64,000 nucleotides of DNA, taken from Methylobacterium dankookense (GTDB lineage: Bacteria; Pseudomonadota; Alphaproteobacteria; Rhizobiales; Beijerinckiaceae). The first letter of the stretch is position 1, and every line of letters begins with the position of its first letter. The notes under the pieces were generated by a model. That model ran no database searches, was not told where the DNA came from, and was given only the letters and a program-made list of their open reading frames with translations. This document shows, piece after piece, positions 22,701 through 31,998 of this stretch. The position numbers were made by a program, and so were the translations under genes. The DNA is taken from contig NZ_CABFVH010000003.1 in assembly GCF_902141855.1 (NCBI RefSeq), positions 62,001-126,000 of the forward strand, given 5' to 3'.

Positions 22701-24521
22701 ATGAGCGGCCGGCCCAGCCGCTCGCTCCTGCGCAAGTATTTCCTCGCGCTGTTCGCGGCGGTGGTCGTGCCGCTCCTCGGGAACGGCGCCATGGAGGCCT
22801 GGTTCGGCTACCGGGACCAGCGCGCCCAGCTGGACGTGCTGCTGGAGGCCGAGGCACACGCCGCCGCCTCCCGGATCCGCAGCTTCATCGACAACATTCG
22901 CGACCAGCTCGGCTGGATGGTCCAGATCCCGCCGGCCCCGGGCGCCGAGGAGCAGTCGCGGCTCGATGCCCTGCGGCTCCTGCGCCAGGTCCCGGCCGTC
23001 GTGAGCCTCACGGTTCTCGACGGGGCCGGACGGGAGCGTCTGCGCGTCTCGCGCGTCGGCCTCAACCAGGTCGGCAGCGACATCGACCGCTCCGCCGAGG
23101 CCGCCGTGGTCGGGGCCCGGGCCGCCCGGGTCTGGTACGGGCCGGTGACGTATTTCCGCGGCTCGGAGCCGTTCATGACGATCGCCCTGGCCGGCAATCG
23201 CGCCGCCGCCGGGATCGTGGTCGCCGAGATCAACCTCAAGCTGATCTGGGAGGTCGTCTCGGCCATCCGGGTGGGCGAGACCGGGCAGGCCTTCGTGCTC
23301 GACGCGCAGGGGCGCCTGATCGCGCATCCGGACATCAGCCTCGTGCTGCGCGGCGGCGATTCCGTCGCGGCGCGCCCGCTCCTGACGCTCCGCGACGCCA
23401 TCCGGGCCGGCGGCGGCTCGGCCATCGGCCAGGACGCCGCCGGCGCCACGATCATCGGCGCCATGGCCTCGGTCCCCGGCGTGAACTGGAGCGTCATCGT
23501 CCATCAGCCCGTGCTGGAGGCGTTCGGGCCGATCTACCGCGCGCTCTGGCGCACTATCGCCCTGCTCGTCCTCGGCACCGCCTTCGCGGGGCTGCTCGCC
23601 TACTGGCTGGCGCGCCGCATGATCGGCCCCATCCGGCAGCTCGAGCACGGCACCGAGCAGATCGGCGCGGGGCATTTCGACCACCGCATCGCGATCGCCT
23701 CGACGGACGAGCTGGGCCGGCTGGCCCGGCGCTTCAACGCCATGGCGGCCGAGCTCGCCCTCTCGAAGGAGCGCCAGGAGCGCATCGCGCGCCTCCGGCG
23801 CTTCCTCGCCCCCCAGGTCGCGGAGCTGATCGATTCGGCGGGGGACGACAGCGTCCTCGAAGGCCGGCGGGTCGAGGTGGCGGTGATCTTCGGCGATCTG
23901 CGCGGCTTCACCGCCTTCTCGGCGAAGACGCCGCCGGACGAGATCATGCAGGTCCTGGCCGAATATTTCGATGCGCTCGGACGTGTCATCACAGCCCACG
24001 GCGCCACGCTGACGAACTTCGCCGGCGACGGGCTGATGGTGCTGGTCAATGCGCCGGTCGCCTGCCCCGACCCCGGGGGGACCGCCATCCGGCTCGCCAC
24101 CGACATGCAGGCGGTCGTCCGCTGCCTCGTGTCGGACTGGCGCGCCCGGGGATACACGATCGGCTTCGGGGTCGGCGCCGCGATGGGGACGGCGACCGTC
24201 GGGCGGATCGGATACGAGAACCGGTTCGACTACACGGCGATCGGCCCGGTGGTGAACCTCGCCGCGCGGCTCTGCTCGGCCGCGGAGAACGAGCAGATCC
24301 TGATCGACGGGGCCCTCGCCGCCGCGATCCGGGACCATGCCGGCCTCGTGGCCCTCGGCTCGCGCGCCGTGAAGGGGCTCGATGCCGAGGTGGCGGTCTT
24401 CGGAATCGTCCCCAGGAATCCGGCCCCGGTGGCATCCGGCCCCGGCGAGTCAGAGACGTTTCCGCCCGGACCCGATCCGATCGCGGAAATTCAGGCCGCT
24501 TCGAGGGCCGGGGTCGCGTAA
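22701..24521 (+). CDS. Cache-HAMP-class III nucleotidyl cyclase
   Basis: A 606-residue receptor cyclase. A membrane helix at about 12-32 is followed by a periplasmic Cache-like sensor (about 35-280, including GETGQAFVLDAQGRLIAHPD), a second helix at about 290-312, a HAMP linker (about 313-365) and a class III cyclase domain (about 385-570). Catalytic residues are present: Asp near 398 (IFGDLRGFT), Asp near 442 (FAGDGLMVL) and Asn/Arg near 519-523 (GPVVNLAARL). It should convert an external small-molecule signal into cAMP or cGMP. Confidence 0.88.
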   Translation: MSGRPSRSLLRKYFLALFAAVVVPLLGNGAMEAWFGYRDQRAQLDVLLEAEAHAAASRIRSFIDNIRDQLGWMVQIPPAPGAEEQSRLDALRLLRQVPAVVSLTVLDGAGRERLRVSRVGLNQVGSDIDRSAEAAVVGARAARVWYGPVTYFRGSEPFMTIALAGNRAAAGIVVAEINLKLIWEVVSAIRVGETGQAFVLDAQGRLIAHPDISLVLRGGDSVAARPLLTLRDAIRAGGGSAIGQDAAGATIIGAMASVPGVNWSVIVHQPVLEAFGPIYRALWRTIALLVLGTAFAGLLAYWLARRMIGPIRQLEHGTEQIGAGHFDHRIAIASTDELGRLARRFNAMAAELALSKERQERIARLRRFLAPQVAELIDSAGDDSVLEGRRVEVAVIFGDLRGFTAFSAKTPPDEIMQVLAEYFDALGRVITAHGATLTNFAGDGLMVLVNAPVACPDPGGTAIRLATDMQAVVRCLVSDWRARGYTIGFGVGAAMGTATVGRIGYENRFDYTAIGPVVNLAARLCSAAENEQILIDGALAAAIRDHAGLVALGSRAVKGLDAEVAVFGIVPRNPAPVASGPGESETFPPGPDPIAEIQAASRAGVA

Positions 24522-24760
24522 GGCCGTTCGATGTCCTCCGGCGCGGCGGCTCCGGAGCCGAGGGGCCCGGCATGGAGGCTCGCCACCAGGGCGGCGATCT
24601 CGTCGGGGAAGGCCGGCTCGCCCTCGATGCCGAAGGCGAGGTCGAGGAGCGGGGCGAGGCCGTTCAGGAGGGCCTGGGCCGGCCGGGGCTCGGCCCCGGA
24701 TCGATCGGCATCCGCGCACCGAGGGCTCGGGCCGAGGGCGGGGCGCGCGCGAGAGGGCAT
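24491..24760 (-). CDS. Possible small hypothetical protein
   Basis: An 89-residue frame with ATG at 24760 and AGGA 7 nt upstream. The core (QALLNGLAPLLDLAFGIEGE, then FPDEIAALVASL) looks like two amphipathic helices. Its 3' end overlaps the end of the cyclase gene by 31 bp tail to tail. No family is recognised; composition is compatible with a real gene, but support is modest. Confidence 0.4.
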   Translation of the reverse strand: MPSRARPALGPSPRCADADRSGAEPRPAQALLNGLAPLLDLAFGIEGEPAFPDEIAALVASLHAGPLGSGAAAPEDIERPYATPALEAA

Positions 24761-24960
24761 GGGATCCTGATCGGTGACCTGCGCTCGGCCGGCCCGAGGT
24801 TCGGGCGCCCATCCCTGCGAGGCCCGCCAAGCTAGGCCGGCCCAGTTGAACGGCACCTGAAAACCGCTGGCAGGGTCCGGTTCAGAAATCGCCGGCGCGG
24901 GCGCGGTAACGCATCGTTAACCATGAGGCGGCGAGGGTCCGGCGGTTCGGAGATCCCGCC

Positions 24961-25161
24961 ATGACTCGACGCAGCCGCCGCGATTTCGGAGCCCTGACCG
25001 AGGCCCAGATCCGGGCGAAGCGGATCGATCCGCGCCGGGTCGACGCGTCCAGCCTGTTGCGCACGCCCGAGCCGAAGCGGATGGTGGACCTGCTCGACGC
25101 GATCCAGCAGGTCGAGGAAGCCGCCAAGGGCGAGCGCAGCTTCCTGCACCGGCGCGGCTGA
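24961..25161 (+). CDS. Small hypothetical basic protein
   Basis: A 66-residue protein with GGAGATCCCGCC before the ATG at 24961. It is basic at the N-terminus and has a helix (KRMVDLLDAIQQVEEAAKGE) in the second half. No family is recognised. Confidence 0.5.
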   Translation: MTRRSRRDFGALTEAQIRAKRIDPRRVDASSLLRTPEPKRMVDLLDAIQQVEEAAKGERSFLHRRG

Positions 25162-25304
25162 GCCCACGCGCCGCGGGCCCTCGAACCGCTCCGGCGACAG
25201 GTTCCGAAACGTCGATTTCTTCGCTCGCGATCACGAATGGTCTATGCCGCGCCGCGAACTCTGCCTATCGATGCAGGCGGGTTGACGAGGGCTGATTCGC
25301 GCGG

Positions 25305-26537
25305 ATGTCGCTGGCTTCAATTCTGGATATCAGACCCGGAACCACGGGAGAGCAGATTCAATCGATCCTCCGATCCGTCCGCAGGCATCTGGCGATGGAT
25401 GTCGGCTTCGTGTCGGAATTCTTGAACGGCAACCGGGTGTTCCGCTTCTCCGACAGCGAGACGTACAGCAATCCCGTGGTCGTCGGCGCCTCCGATCCGC
25501 TGGACAAGAGCTTCTGCTACTATATCGCCCGCGGGCTGATGCCGGAGATCATGCACGATGCGCGCGAGAATCCGGTCGCCGCGCAGCTTCCCGTGACGGA
25601 CGCGCTTCCCGTCGGCGCGCATCTCAGCGTTCCCCTGCGCTACGACGACGGGACGCCGTTCGGCACCCTGTGCTGCTTCAGCTTCACGCCCGACCGGACC
25701 CTGACGACGCGCGACCTCGGCGTGCTGCGCCTCTGCGCCGACGTCGTCTCGGCCGCCATGCAGAAGGACCGCTCGGCCGCCCTCGACCTGGAGGCGCGGC
25801 GCAGCCGCATCGAGCAGGTGATCGCGGCGGGCGACCTCGACATGGTGTTCCAGCCCCTCTACCGGGTGGCCGACGCGCAGTTGATCGGGTTCGAGGCCCT
25901 GTCCCGCTTCCGGCCCGAGCCGCGCCGGCCGCCGGATACGTGGTTCGCCGAGGCCGAGGCGGTGGGCCTCGGCGAGGAGCTGAAATTCCTGGCCGTCGAG
26001 CGGGCGCTCACGGCCTTCTCCAGGCTCGATCCCACCCTCCGGCTCACGCTCAACCTCTCGCCCGGCGCCATCCTCGGGCCGCGCTTCGCCAGCGCGATCA
26101 CGGAGGCCCTGCTCCACCGCGTCGTCATCGAGCTGACCGAGCACGCGGAGGTCCCCTCCTACGAGGCGCTGCGCTCGGCCCTGGCGCCCGCGCGGGCGAA
26201 GGGCCTGCGCCTCGCCATCGACGATGTGGGGGCCGGCCACGCCACCTTTCGGCACGTGCTCGATCTCGCGCCCGAGATGATCAAGCTCGACCGCAGCCTG
26301 GTCCACGGCATCCACACGGACAACGCACGGCGCGCGCTCGCCGAGGCCCTGACGATGTACGGGCGGCGGATCGGCTGCGAGGTCGTGGCCGAGGGCATCG
26401 AGACCGCCGACGACTACGCGATCCTGCAGGATATCGGCGTCACCCGCGCCCAGGGCTACCTGCTCGGCCGCCCCCTGCCCCTCGCCGAGGCCGCCGCCCT
26501 CCCACTCCGGCACGGCACGCTGGCGGCCCGCGCCTAG
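25305..26537 (+). CDS. GAF-EAL domain protein, c-di-GMP phosphodiesterase-like
   Basis: A 410-residue cytoplasmic protein. Residues 10-155 are a GAF sensor domain (SFCYYIARGLMPEIMHDARE, then HLSVPLRYDDGTPFGTLCCF). Residues 165-405 are an EAL domain that cleaves c-di-GMP: GFEALSRF, NLSPGAI, VIELTEH, AIDDVGAGHA, IKLDRSLV and AEGIE are all there. The usual DDFGTG is DDVGAG, but the metal-binding acids are kept, so activity is plausible. The start at 25305 has a weak ribosome site. Confidence 0.87.
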   Translation: MSLASILDIRPGTTGEQIQSILRSVRRHLAMDVGFVSEFLNGNRVFRFSDSETYSNPVVVGASDPLDKSFCYYIARGLMPEIMHDARENPVAAQLPVTDALPVGAHLSVPLRYDDGTPFGTLCCFSFTPDRTLTTRDLGVLRLCADVVSAAMQKDRSAALDLEARRSRIEQVIAAGDLDMVFQPLYRVADAQLIGFEALSRFRPEPRRPPDTWFAEAEAVGLGEELKFLAVERALTAFSRLDPTLRLTLNLSPGAILGPRFASAITEALLHRVVIELTEHAEVPSYEALRSALAPARAKGLRLAIDDVGAGHATFRHVLDLAPEMIKLDRSLVHGIHTDNARRALAEALTMYGRRIGCEVVAEGIETADDYAILQDIGVTRAQGYLLGRPLPLAEAAALPLRHGTLAARA

Positions 26538-26601
26538 GCGCGGGGGCCCAACGCCCTCCGGTCGAGTCGTTCGCGGACGCGGTCCGGACTGGACGCGGGT
26601 C

Positions 26602-26623
26602 CCCTCTCCCGAACGGGAGAGGG
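26602..26623. repeat. Short CCCTCTCCC hairpin repeat
   Basis: CCCTCTCCC, loop GAAC, GGGAGAGGG. The element with its flank (GGACGCGGGT on one side) recurs in opposite orientation at 60249-60266, and similar hairpins lie at 37802-37843 and 44080-44112. It lies between the EAL gene and kdp. Confidence 0.6.
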
Positions 26624-26701
26624 AGCGCCGCGCGCCTCGCCCGCAAGGCCGCGCTTCGCCAAAGGACGCCGAACCGAGCGCCTATGCCCCAGGGCCCCCG
26701 A

Positions 26702-26725
26702 GGATCCTGATGGGATCCTTATAAG
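26702..26725 (+). promoter_or_regulatory. Tandem 10-bp direct repeat and TATAAG upstream of kdp
   Basis: GGATCCTGAT and GGATCCTTAT follow each other with an 11-bp period, i.e. one helical turn, and the second copy runs into TATAAG (26720-26725), a candidate -10 box. OmpR-family regulators such as KdpE bind direct repeats with this spacing. It is about 115 nt upstream of the first kdp ORF. A GGGCCG/CGGCCC hairpin follows at 26764-26781. Confidence 0.5.
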
Positions 26726-26837
26726 ATCGCGGTCCTCTCCCTCTCGAACGCTAACGCGGTTCGGGCCGACAATCCGGCCCGGCCGAGGAGGGCGCGCGCG
26801 GCGCGTCCGGTCCCGGCCGAACGGACACGGACGCACC

Positions 26838-26921
26838 ATGCTCGACATCGTCTTCCTCGCCGGCGGCCTCGCCTTCTTCGGCCTGTCGGCCGGCTACGCC
26901 GCCCTCTGCGAGCGCCTCTGA
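26838..26921 (+). CDS. 27-residue membrane peptide ahead of kdpF
   Basis: The sequence opens MLDIVFLAGGLAFFGLSAGY and ends in AALCERL: a single membrane helix with a short cytosolic end. Comparable tiny ORFs precede kdpF in many proteobacterial kdp operons, so it is probably real. It stops 11 nt before the kdpF start. Its ribosome site is weak. Function unknown; it may be an accessory of the Kdp complex. Confidence 0.55.
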   Translation: MLDIVFLAGGLAFFGLSAGYAALCERL

Positions 26922-26932
26922 GCGCGGTCGCC

Positions 26933-27022
26933 ATGATCCTCGACCTCGCCCTCGGCGCCCTCGTGACGGCCGGACTCCTCGCCTACCTCATCGTCGCCCT
27001 CGTCCGCCCCGAGCGGTTCTGA
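26933..27022 (+). CDS. kdpF: Potassium-transporting ATPase subunit F
   Basis: A 29-residue single-span peptide with the typical KdpF ending AYLIVALVRPERF. KdpF sits beside KdpA and stabilises the KdpFABC complex in the inner membrane. It lies 33 nt before kdpA. Confidence 0.85.
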   Translation: MILDLALGALVTAGLLAYLIVALVRPERF

Positions 27023-27055
27023 GCGGCGGGCAGACCCCATCCCGGACCCCATCCC

Positions 27056-28771
27056 ATGACCCTCAACGGCTGGATCCAGATCGCGCTGTTCTGCGCGGTC
27101 GTGCTGGCGCTCGTGAAGCCGCTCGGCCTCTACATGACCCGCGTCTTCACCGGCGCGCGCACCCCCCTCTCGCCCGTGCTCGGCCCCGTCGAGCGCGGGC
27201 TCTACCGGGCGGCCGGCATCGATGCGGGCCACGAGCAGAGCTGGCTCGGCTACGGGCTCGCCATGCTCGCCTTCCACGCGCTCGGCTTCGTGCTGCTCTA
27301 CGCGGTGCTGCGCCTGCAGGCTCTGCTGCCCCTCAACCCGATGGAGCAGGCGGCGGTGGCGCCCGACCTCGCCTTCAACACGGCGGCGAGCTTCGTCACC
27401 AACACCAACTGGCAGAACTACGGCGGCGAGAGCACGCTCTCCTACCTGTCGCAGATGCTCGGGCTGACCCACCAGAACTTCCTCTCGGCGGCCACCGGCA
27501 TCGCGCTCGCCGTCGCGCTGATCCGCGGCTTTTCCCGCGCCTCGGCGCGGACGGTCGGCTCGTTCTGGGTCGACCTGACCCGCTGCACCCTCTACGTGCT
27601 GCTGCCGCTCTGCGCCGTGCTGACCCTGTTCTACGTCGCGCAGGGCATGCCGCAGACGCTGTCGCCGTATGTCGAGGCGACGACGCTGGAGGGCGCGAAG
27701 CAGACCATCGCGGTCGGCCCGGTGGCGAGCCAGGTCGCGATCAAGATGCTCGGCACCAATGGCGGCGGCTTCTTCAACGCCAACGCCGCGCATCCCTTCG
27801 AGAACCCGACCGCGCTGGCGAACTTCGTGCAGATCGTCACGATCTTCGCGCTCGGCGCCGCGCTCACCAACGTCTTCGGCCGCATGGTCGGCGACGAGCG
27901 GCAGGGCTGGGCGATCCTCGCGGCGATGATGCTGCTGTTCGTGGCCGGCGCCGCCGTGACCTACGGGGCCGAGGCCGCGGGCAGCCCCGTGCTGAACGGG
28001 CTCGGGCTCACGGGCGGCAACATGGAGGGCAAGGAGGTCCGCTTCGGCATCATCGCCTCGGCGCTCTTCGCGGTGGTGACGACGGCCGCCTCCTGCGGCG
28101 CGGTCAACGCCATGCACGACTCGTTCACGGCGCTCGGCGGCCTCGTGCCGATGCTCAACATGCAGCTCGGCGAGATCATCGTCGGCGGCGTCGGGGCGGG
28201 CCTCTACGGCATGCTGGTCTTCGTCGTGGTGGCGATCTTCGTGGCCGGGCTGATGGTCGGGCGCACGCCGGAATATCTCGGCAAGAAGATCGAGGCGCGC
28301 GAGGTGAAGATGGCCATGCTCGCCGTCCTCTGCCTGCCGCTGATGATGCTGGGGCTCACGGCGCTCGCGACCGTGCTGCCGGCGGGCCTCGCCGGCCCCG
28401 CCAATGCCGGCCCGCACGGCTTCTCGGAGATCCTCTACGCCTTCACCTCGGCGGCGGCCAATAACGGCTCGGCCTTCGGCGGGCTCACCGGCAACACCCT
28501 GTTCTACAACGTGACCCTGGCGCTCGGCATGCTGGTCGGCCGCTTCTTCGTGATCCTCCCGGCGCTCGCCATCGCCGGCTCGCTCGCGGCCAAGAAGCGG
28601 GTCCCGGCCTCTTCCGGCACTTTCCCCACCGATGGCGGGCTGTTCGTCGGGCTGCTCGTCGGCGTCATCCTGATCGTCGGCGGCCTCACCTTCTTCCCGT
28701 CGCTGGCGCTCGGCCCCGTGGTCGAGCACCTCGCCGGCGCGGCGGGCCAGACCTTCGCGACGGGGGGCTGA
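27056..28771 (+). CDS. kdpA: Potassium-transporting ATPase subunit A (K+ channel-like)
   Basis: A 571-residue membrane protein with about ten helices, the K+-selective translocation subunit of the high-affinity KdpFABC pump. Selectivity-loop segments are recognisable, e.g. [19 protein letters not shown] (about 107-125), [19 protein letters not shown] (about 230-248), [16 protein letters not shown] and the final [14 protein letters not shown]. Full length. It is followed after 1 nt by a small extra ORF rather than by kdpB. Confidence 0.95.
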   Translation: MTLNGWIQIALFCAVVLALVKPLGLYMTRVFTGARTPLSPVLGPVERGLYRAAGIDAGHEQSWLGYGLAMLAFHALGFVLLYAVLRLQALLPLNPMEQAAVAPDLAFNTAASFVTNTNWQNYGGESTLSYLSQMLGLTHQNFLSAATGIALAVALIRGFSRASARTVGSFWVDLTRCTLYVLLPLCAVLTLFYVAQGMPQTLSPYVEATTLEGAKQTIAVGPVASQVAIKMLGTNGGGFFNANAAHPFENPTALANFVQIVTIFALGAALTNVFGRMVGDERQGWAILAAMMLLFVAGAAVTYGAEAAGSPVLNGLGLTGGNMEGKEVRFGIIASALFAVVTTAASCGAVNAMHDSFTALGGLVPMLNMQLGEIIVGGVGAGLYGMLVFVVVAIFVAGLMVGRTPEYLGKKIEAREVKMAMLAVLCLPLMMLGLTALATVLPAGLAGPANAGPHGFSEILYAFTSAAANNGSAFGGLTGNTLFYNVTLALGMLVGRFFVILPALAIAGSLAAKKRVPASSGTFPTDGGLFVGLLVGVILIVGGLTFFPSLALGPVVEHLAGAAGQTFATGG

Positions 28772-28772
28772 G

Positions 28773-28967
28773 ATGCCGCGCGCCCTCGACCTCCGCCGCT
28801 CCCGGCACCTGCTCGCCCAGGCGCCGCTCCGCCACCGCGCGCACGGGCCCGAGCCGCGGCCGGTGCGCACCTCCGACCTCGTGCTGGCCCTCCTCTCGGT
28901 GGTGATGCTCGGCGGCCTCGCCCTCGCGGCGGCCTTCGCGCTGACCGCCGGCACGGCCGCGCCCTAG
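28773..28967 (+). CDS. 64-residue membrane protein between kdpA and kdpB
   Basis: It starts 1 nt after the kdpA stop, so it is translated with kdpA. It has a basic N-terminal half (RHLLAQAPLRHRAHGPEPRP) and one membrane helix (residues 35-58, LVLALLSVVMLGGLALAAAF). It is not one of the canonical Kdp subunits. Its TAG stop lies inside the first bases of a two-hairpin repeat. Function unknown. Confidence 0.6.
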   Translation: MPRALDLRRSRHLLAQAPLRHRAHGPEPRPVRTSDLVLALLSVVMLGGLALAAAFALTAGTAAP

Positions 28968-29076
28968 AGCATTTTCCGCGGAAGCGGTCGCCGGTTCCGC
29001 GAAAGAAAATGCGGCACGATCAATCGGTTAGAGGATTTTCTGTGATCCAGGGATCATGGGAGATCCTCTAGCGCTC
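28965..29076 (+). repeat. Two-hairpin intergenic repeat, full copy inside the kdp operon
   Basis: Hairpin 1: outer stem GCATTTTC/GAAAATGC and inner stem CGCGGAA/TTCCGCG around GCGGTCGCCGG. Hairpin 2: TAGAGGAT (29029-29036) with ATCCTCTA (29063-29070), enclosing TGATCC/GGATCA. It begins TAGAGC and ends CTCTAGCGCTC like the copy at 50991, but the stem bases differ in pairs. It separates kdpA and the small ORF from kdpB. Confidence 0.75.
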
Positions 29077-29147
29077 TTGAGCCGAATGCCGAGGACCCGG
29101 GCGTCGGCCCCGGGTCCCCTCGCCTCCCCTTCCGGACACCCAGATCC

Positions 29148-31238
29148 ATGTCCCGCAAGACCGCATCCCTGTTCAGCGCCGCCCTCGTCGGGCCGGCCCT
29201 CATCGGCTCCGTCAGGAAGCTCGATCCGCGCGCCATGATCCGCAACCCGGTCATGTTCGTGGTCGAGGTCGTGGCGGCGCTCACGACCGTCCTGTTCCTC
29301 CGCGACCTCGCCGCGGGAGGAAGCGACCTGTTCTTCTCGGGCCAGATCATCCTCTGGCTCTGGTTCACCCTGCTCTTCGCGAACTTCGCCGAGGCGCTGG
29401 CCGAGGGCCGCGGCAAGGCCCAGGCCGAGTCGCTGCGCCGCACCCGCACCGAGATGACGGCCAAGCGCCTCACCGGCGAGGGCGGCAGCTACCGGACCGT
29501 GCCGGGCACGAGCCTCAAGGTCGGCGACCTCGTCCTCGTCGAGGCGGGCGACCTGATCCCCTCGGACGGCGAGGTGGTCGCGGGCGTGGCCTCGGTCAAC
29601 GAGGCGGCGATCACCGGCGAATCCGCCCCCGTGATCCGCGAATCGGGCGGCGACCGCTCGGCGGTGACCGGCGGCACGCAGGTGCTCTCGGACGCGATCA
29701 CGGTGCGCATCACCGCCGAGCCCGGCTCGACCTTCGTCGACCGCATGATCGCGCTCGTGGAGGGCGCATCGCGCAGCAAGACCCCGAACGAGATCGCGCT
29801 GAACATCCTGCTCGCCGGCCTCACCATCGTGTTCGTCTTCGCGGTGGCCTCGATCCCGAGCTTCGCGAGCTATGCCGGCGGCACGATCCCGGTGATCGTG
29901 CTGGTGGCCCTGTTCGTGACGCTGATCCCGACCACGATCGGCGCCCTGCTCTCGGCCATCGGCATCGCCGGCATGGACCGGCTGGTGCGCTTCAACGTGC
30001 TCGCCATGTCGGGCCGCGCCGTCGAGGCGGCGGGCGACGTGGACACGCTGCTCCTCGACAAGACCGGCACGATCACGCTGGGCAACCGGCAGGCCACCGA
30101 GTTCCGCCCCGTGCGCGGCGTCTCCGAGCGGGATCTCGCCGACGCGGCGCAGCTCGCCTCGCTCGCCGACGAGACGCCGGAGGGCCGCTCCATCGTCGTT
30201 CTCGCGAAGGAGGCCTACGGCATCCGCGCCCGCGACATGGCCGCCCTCAACGCCACCTTCGTGCCCTTCACGGCGCAGTCGCGCATGTCCGGCGTCGATC
30301 TCGACGGCAGCGCCATCCGCAAGGGCGCGGTCGAGGCCGTGATCGCCGCCCTCTCGACGCAGCCGGCGGCGAGCCGCGGCTCGAACGCCGCCCTCGCCTT
30401 CGCCCCGGAGGCCGAGAGCGAGGCCGTGGCCGAGATCCGCGCCATCGCCGAGGAGATCGCCAAGGCCGGCGGCACTCCCCTCGCGGTCGCCCGCGACGGC
30501 CGGCTCCTCGGCGTCGTCCACCTCAAGGACATCGTGAAGGGCGGCATCCGCGAGCGCTTCGCGGAGCTGCGCCGCATGGGCATCCGCACGGTGATGATCA
30601 CCGGCGACAACCCCATGACCGCGGCCGCCATCGCCGCCGAGGCCGGGGTGGACGATTTCCTCGCCCAAGCCACCCCCGAGGACAAGCTGGCGCTGATCCG
30701 CCGCGAGCAGGCGGAGGGCAAGCTGGTGGCCATGTGCGGCGACGGCACCAACGACGCGCCGGCCCTCGCCCAGGCCGATGTCGGCGTCGCCATGAATACC
30801 GGCACGGTGGCCGCGCGCGAGGCCGGCAACATGGTCGATCTCGATTCCGACCCGACGAAGCTCATCGAGATCGTCGGCATCGGCAAGCAGCTCCTGATGA
30901 CCCGCGGGGCGCTGACGACCTTCTCCATCGCCAACGATGTGGCGAAGTACTTCGCGGTGCTTCCGGCGATGTTCCTCGGGCTCTACCCGCAGCTCCAGGC
31001 GCTGAACGTCATGGGGCTGGCCTCGCCCCAGAGCGCGATCCTGTCGGCGATCGTCTTCAACGCCCTCGTCATCGTCGCGCTGATCCCGCTCGCGCTGAAG
31101 GGCGTCGCCTACCGCCCGGTCGGGGCCGCCTCGCTCCTGCGCCGCAACCTCCTCGTCTACGGCCTCGGCGGCGTCCTGGTGCCCTTCCTCGGCATCAAGG
31201 CCATCGACCTCGCCGTCAGCGCCCTGCACCTCGCCTGA
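29148..31238 (+). CDS. kdpB: Potassium-transporting ATPase ATP-binding subunit B
   Basis: A 696-residue P-type ATPase subunit that hydrolyses ATP to drive K+ uptake. The phosphorylated Asp is 304 in [10 protein letters not shown]. Other P-type motifs are present: AITGESAPV (about 159-167), [16 protein letters not shown] and [17 protein letters not shown] (about 529-545). It begins with the usual KdpB opening [17 protein letters not shown]. It is unusually far (176 nt) from the preceding ORF because of the repeat at 28965. Confidence 0.96.
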   Translation: MSRKTASLFSAALVGPALIGSVRKLDPRAMIRNPVMFVVEVVAALTTVLFLRDLAAGGSDLFFSGQIILWLWFTLLFANFAEALAEGRGKAQAESLRRTRTEMTAKRLTGEGGSYRTVPGTSLKVGDLVLVEAGDLIPSDGEVVAGVASVNEAAITGESAPVIRESGGDRSAVTGGTQVLSDAITVRITAEPGSTFVDRMIALVEGASRSKTPNEIALNILLAGLTIVFVFAVASIPSFASYAGGTIPVIVLVALFVTLIPTTIGALLSAIGIAGMDRLVRFNVLAMSGRAVEAAGDVDTLLLDKTGTITLGNRQATEFRPVRGVSERDLADAAQLASLADETPEGRSIVVLAKEAYGIRARDMAALNATFVPFTAQSRMSGVDLDGSAIRKGAVEAVIAALSTQPAASRGSNAALAFAPEAESEAVAEIRAIAEEIAKAGGTPLAVARDGRLLGVVHLKDIVKGGIRERFAELRRMGIRTVMITGDNPMTAAAIAAEAGVDDFLAQATPEDKLALIRREQAEGKLVAMCGDGTNDAPALAQADVGVAMNTGTVAAREAGNMVDLDSDPTKLIEIVGIGKQLLMTRGALTTFSIANDVAKYFAVLPAMFLGLYPQLQALNVMGLASPQSAILSAIVFNALVIVALIPLALKGVAYRPVGAASLLRRNLLVYGLGGVLVPFLGIKAIDLAVSALHLA

Positions 31239-31255
31239 TCACACCTGGAACCACC

Positions 31256-31861
31256 ATGCTCACGCATCTGCGCCCCGCCCTCGTCCTCCTCGTCGCCCTG
31301 ACCGGGCTGACGGGCCTCGCCTACCCGCTCGCCATGACCGGCATCGCCGGAACGGTCTTCCCGGCCAGGGCCGCCGGCAGCCTGATCGAGCGCGACGGCA
31401 AGGTCGTCGGCTCCAGCCTGATCGGGCAGAGCTTCACCGGGGCCGGCTACTTCCACGGCCGGCCCTCGGCCACCACCGCGGCGGACCCGGCCGATTCCGC
31501 CAAGACCGTGCCGGCGCCCTACAACGCGGCGAACTCCATGGGCTCGAATCTCGGGCCGACCAGCGCGGCGCTGGCCGAGCGCGTGAAGGCCGACCGCGAC
31601 GCCCTGCAGGCCGAGAATCCGGGCCAGCCGGTGCCGCTCGACCTCGTCACCACGAGCGGCTCGGGGCTCGATCCCGACATCTCGCCGGAGGCCGCCCTGT
31701 TCCAGGTGCCGCGCGTCGCCCGGGCGCGCAACCTGCCCGAGGAGCGCCTGCGCGCCCTCGTGGCGGCCGCGATCCAGGGCCGGACGCTGGGCCTCCTCGG
31801 CGAGCCCCGCGTCAACGTGCTGGGGCTGAACCTCGCGCTGGACGATCTCGCCCGGCGCTGA
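31256..31861 (+). CDS. kdpC: Potassium-transporting ATPase subunit C
   Basis: A 201-residue protein with one N-terminal membrane helix ([20 protein letters not shown]) and the conserved KdpC periplasmic domain: [36 protein letters not shown] and the C-terminal [12 protein letters not shown]. It stabilises the complex and assists ATP use by KdpB. It starts 17 nt after kdpB. Confidence 0.94.
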   Translation: MLTHLRPALVLLVALTGLTGLAYPLAMTGIAGTVFPARAAGSLIERDGKVVGSSLIGQSFTGAGYFHGRPSATTAADPADSAKTVPAPYNAANSMGSNLGPTSAALAERVKADRDALQAENPGQPVPLDLVTTSGSGLDPDISPEAALFQVPRVARARNLPEERLRALVAAAIQGRTLGLLGEPRVNVLGLNLALDDLARR

Positions 31862-31945
31862 GCGCGCCGACAATGCCAGACCCCGATGAACGCGACGCAT
31901 CGCAATCTGCCCGCGCGACGGCGCGGCGGCGGTCGTCCGCCGGGC

Positions 31946-31978
31946 GCGTCGATCCCGACCAAAGGTCGGGATCGACGC
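31946..31978. terminator. 15-bp perfect hairpin between kdpC and kdpD
   Basis: GCGTCGATCCCGACC, loop AAA, and the exact complement form a very stable stem 85 nt after the kdpC stop and 20 nt before the preferred kdpD start. It could attenuate read-through from kdpFABC into kdpDE. The following CACTTTGGTATAGGAT is AT-richer and may contain a separate -10. Confidence 0.55.
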
Positions 31979-31998
31979 ACTTTGGTATAGGATCGCGC

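Noticed and set aside
29028-31229. A 733-residue open frame opposite kdpB
   Set aside because: Antisense shadow of kdpB with low-complexity Gly/Arg/Asp/His composition.
31873-31998. Longer N-terminus for KdpD
   Set aside because: It would translate a 15-bp perfect hairpin and adds residues unlike the family; the ATG at 31999 has a ribosome site and fits the usual KdpD start.
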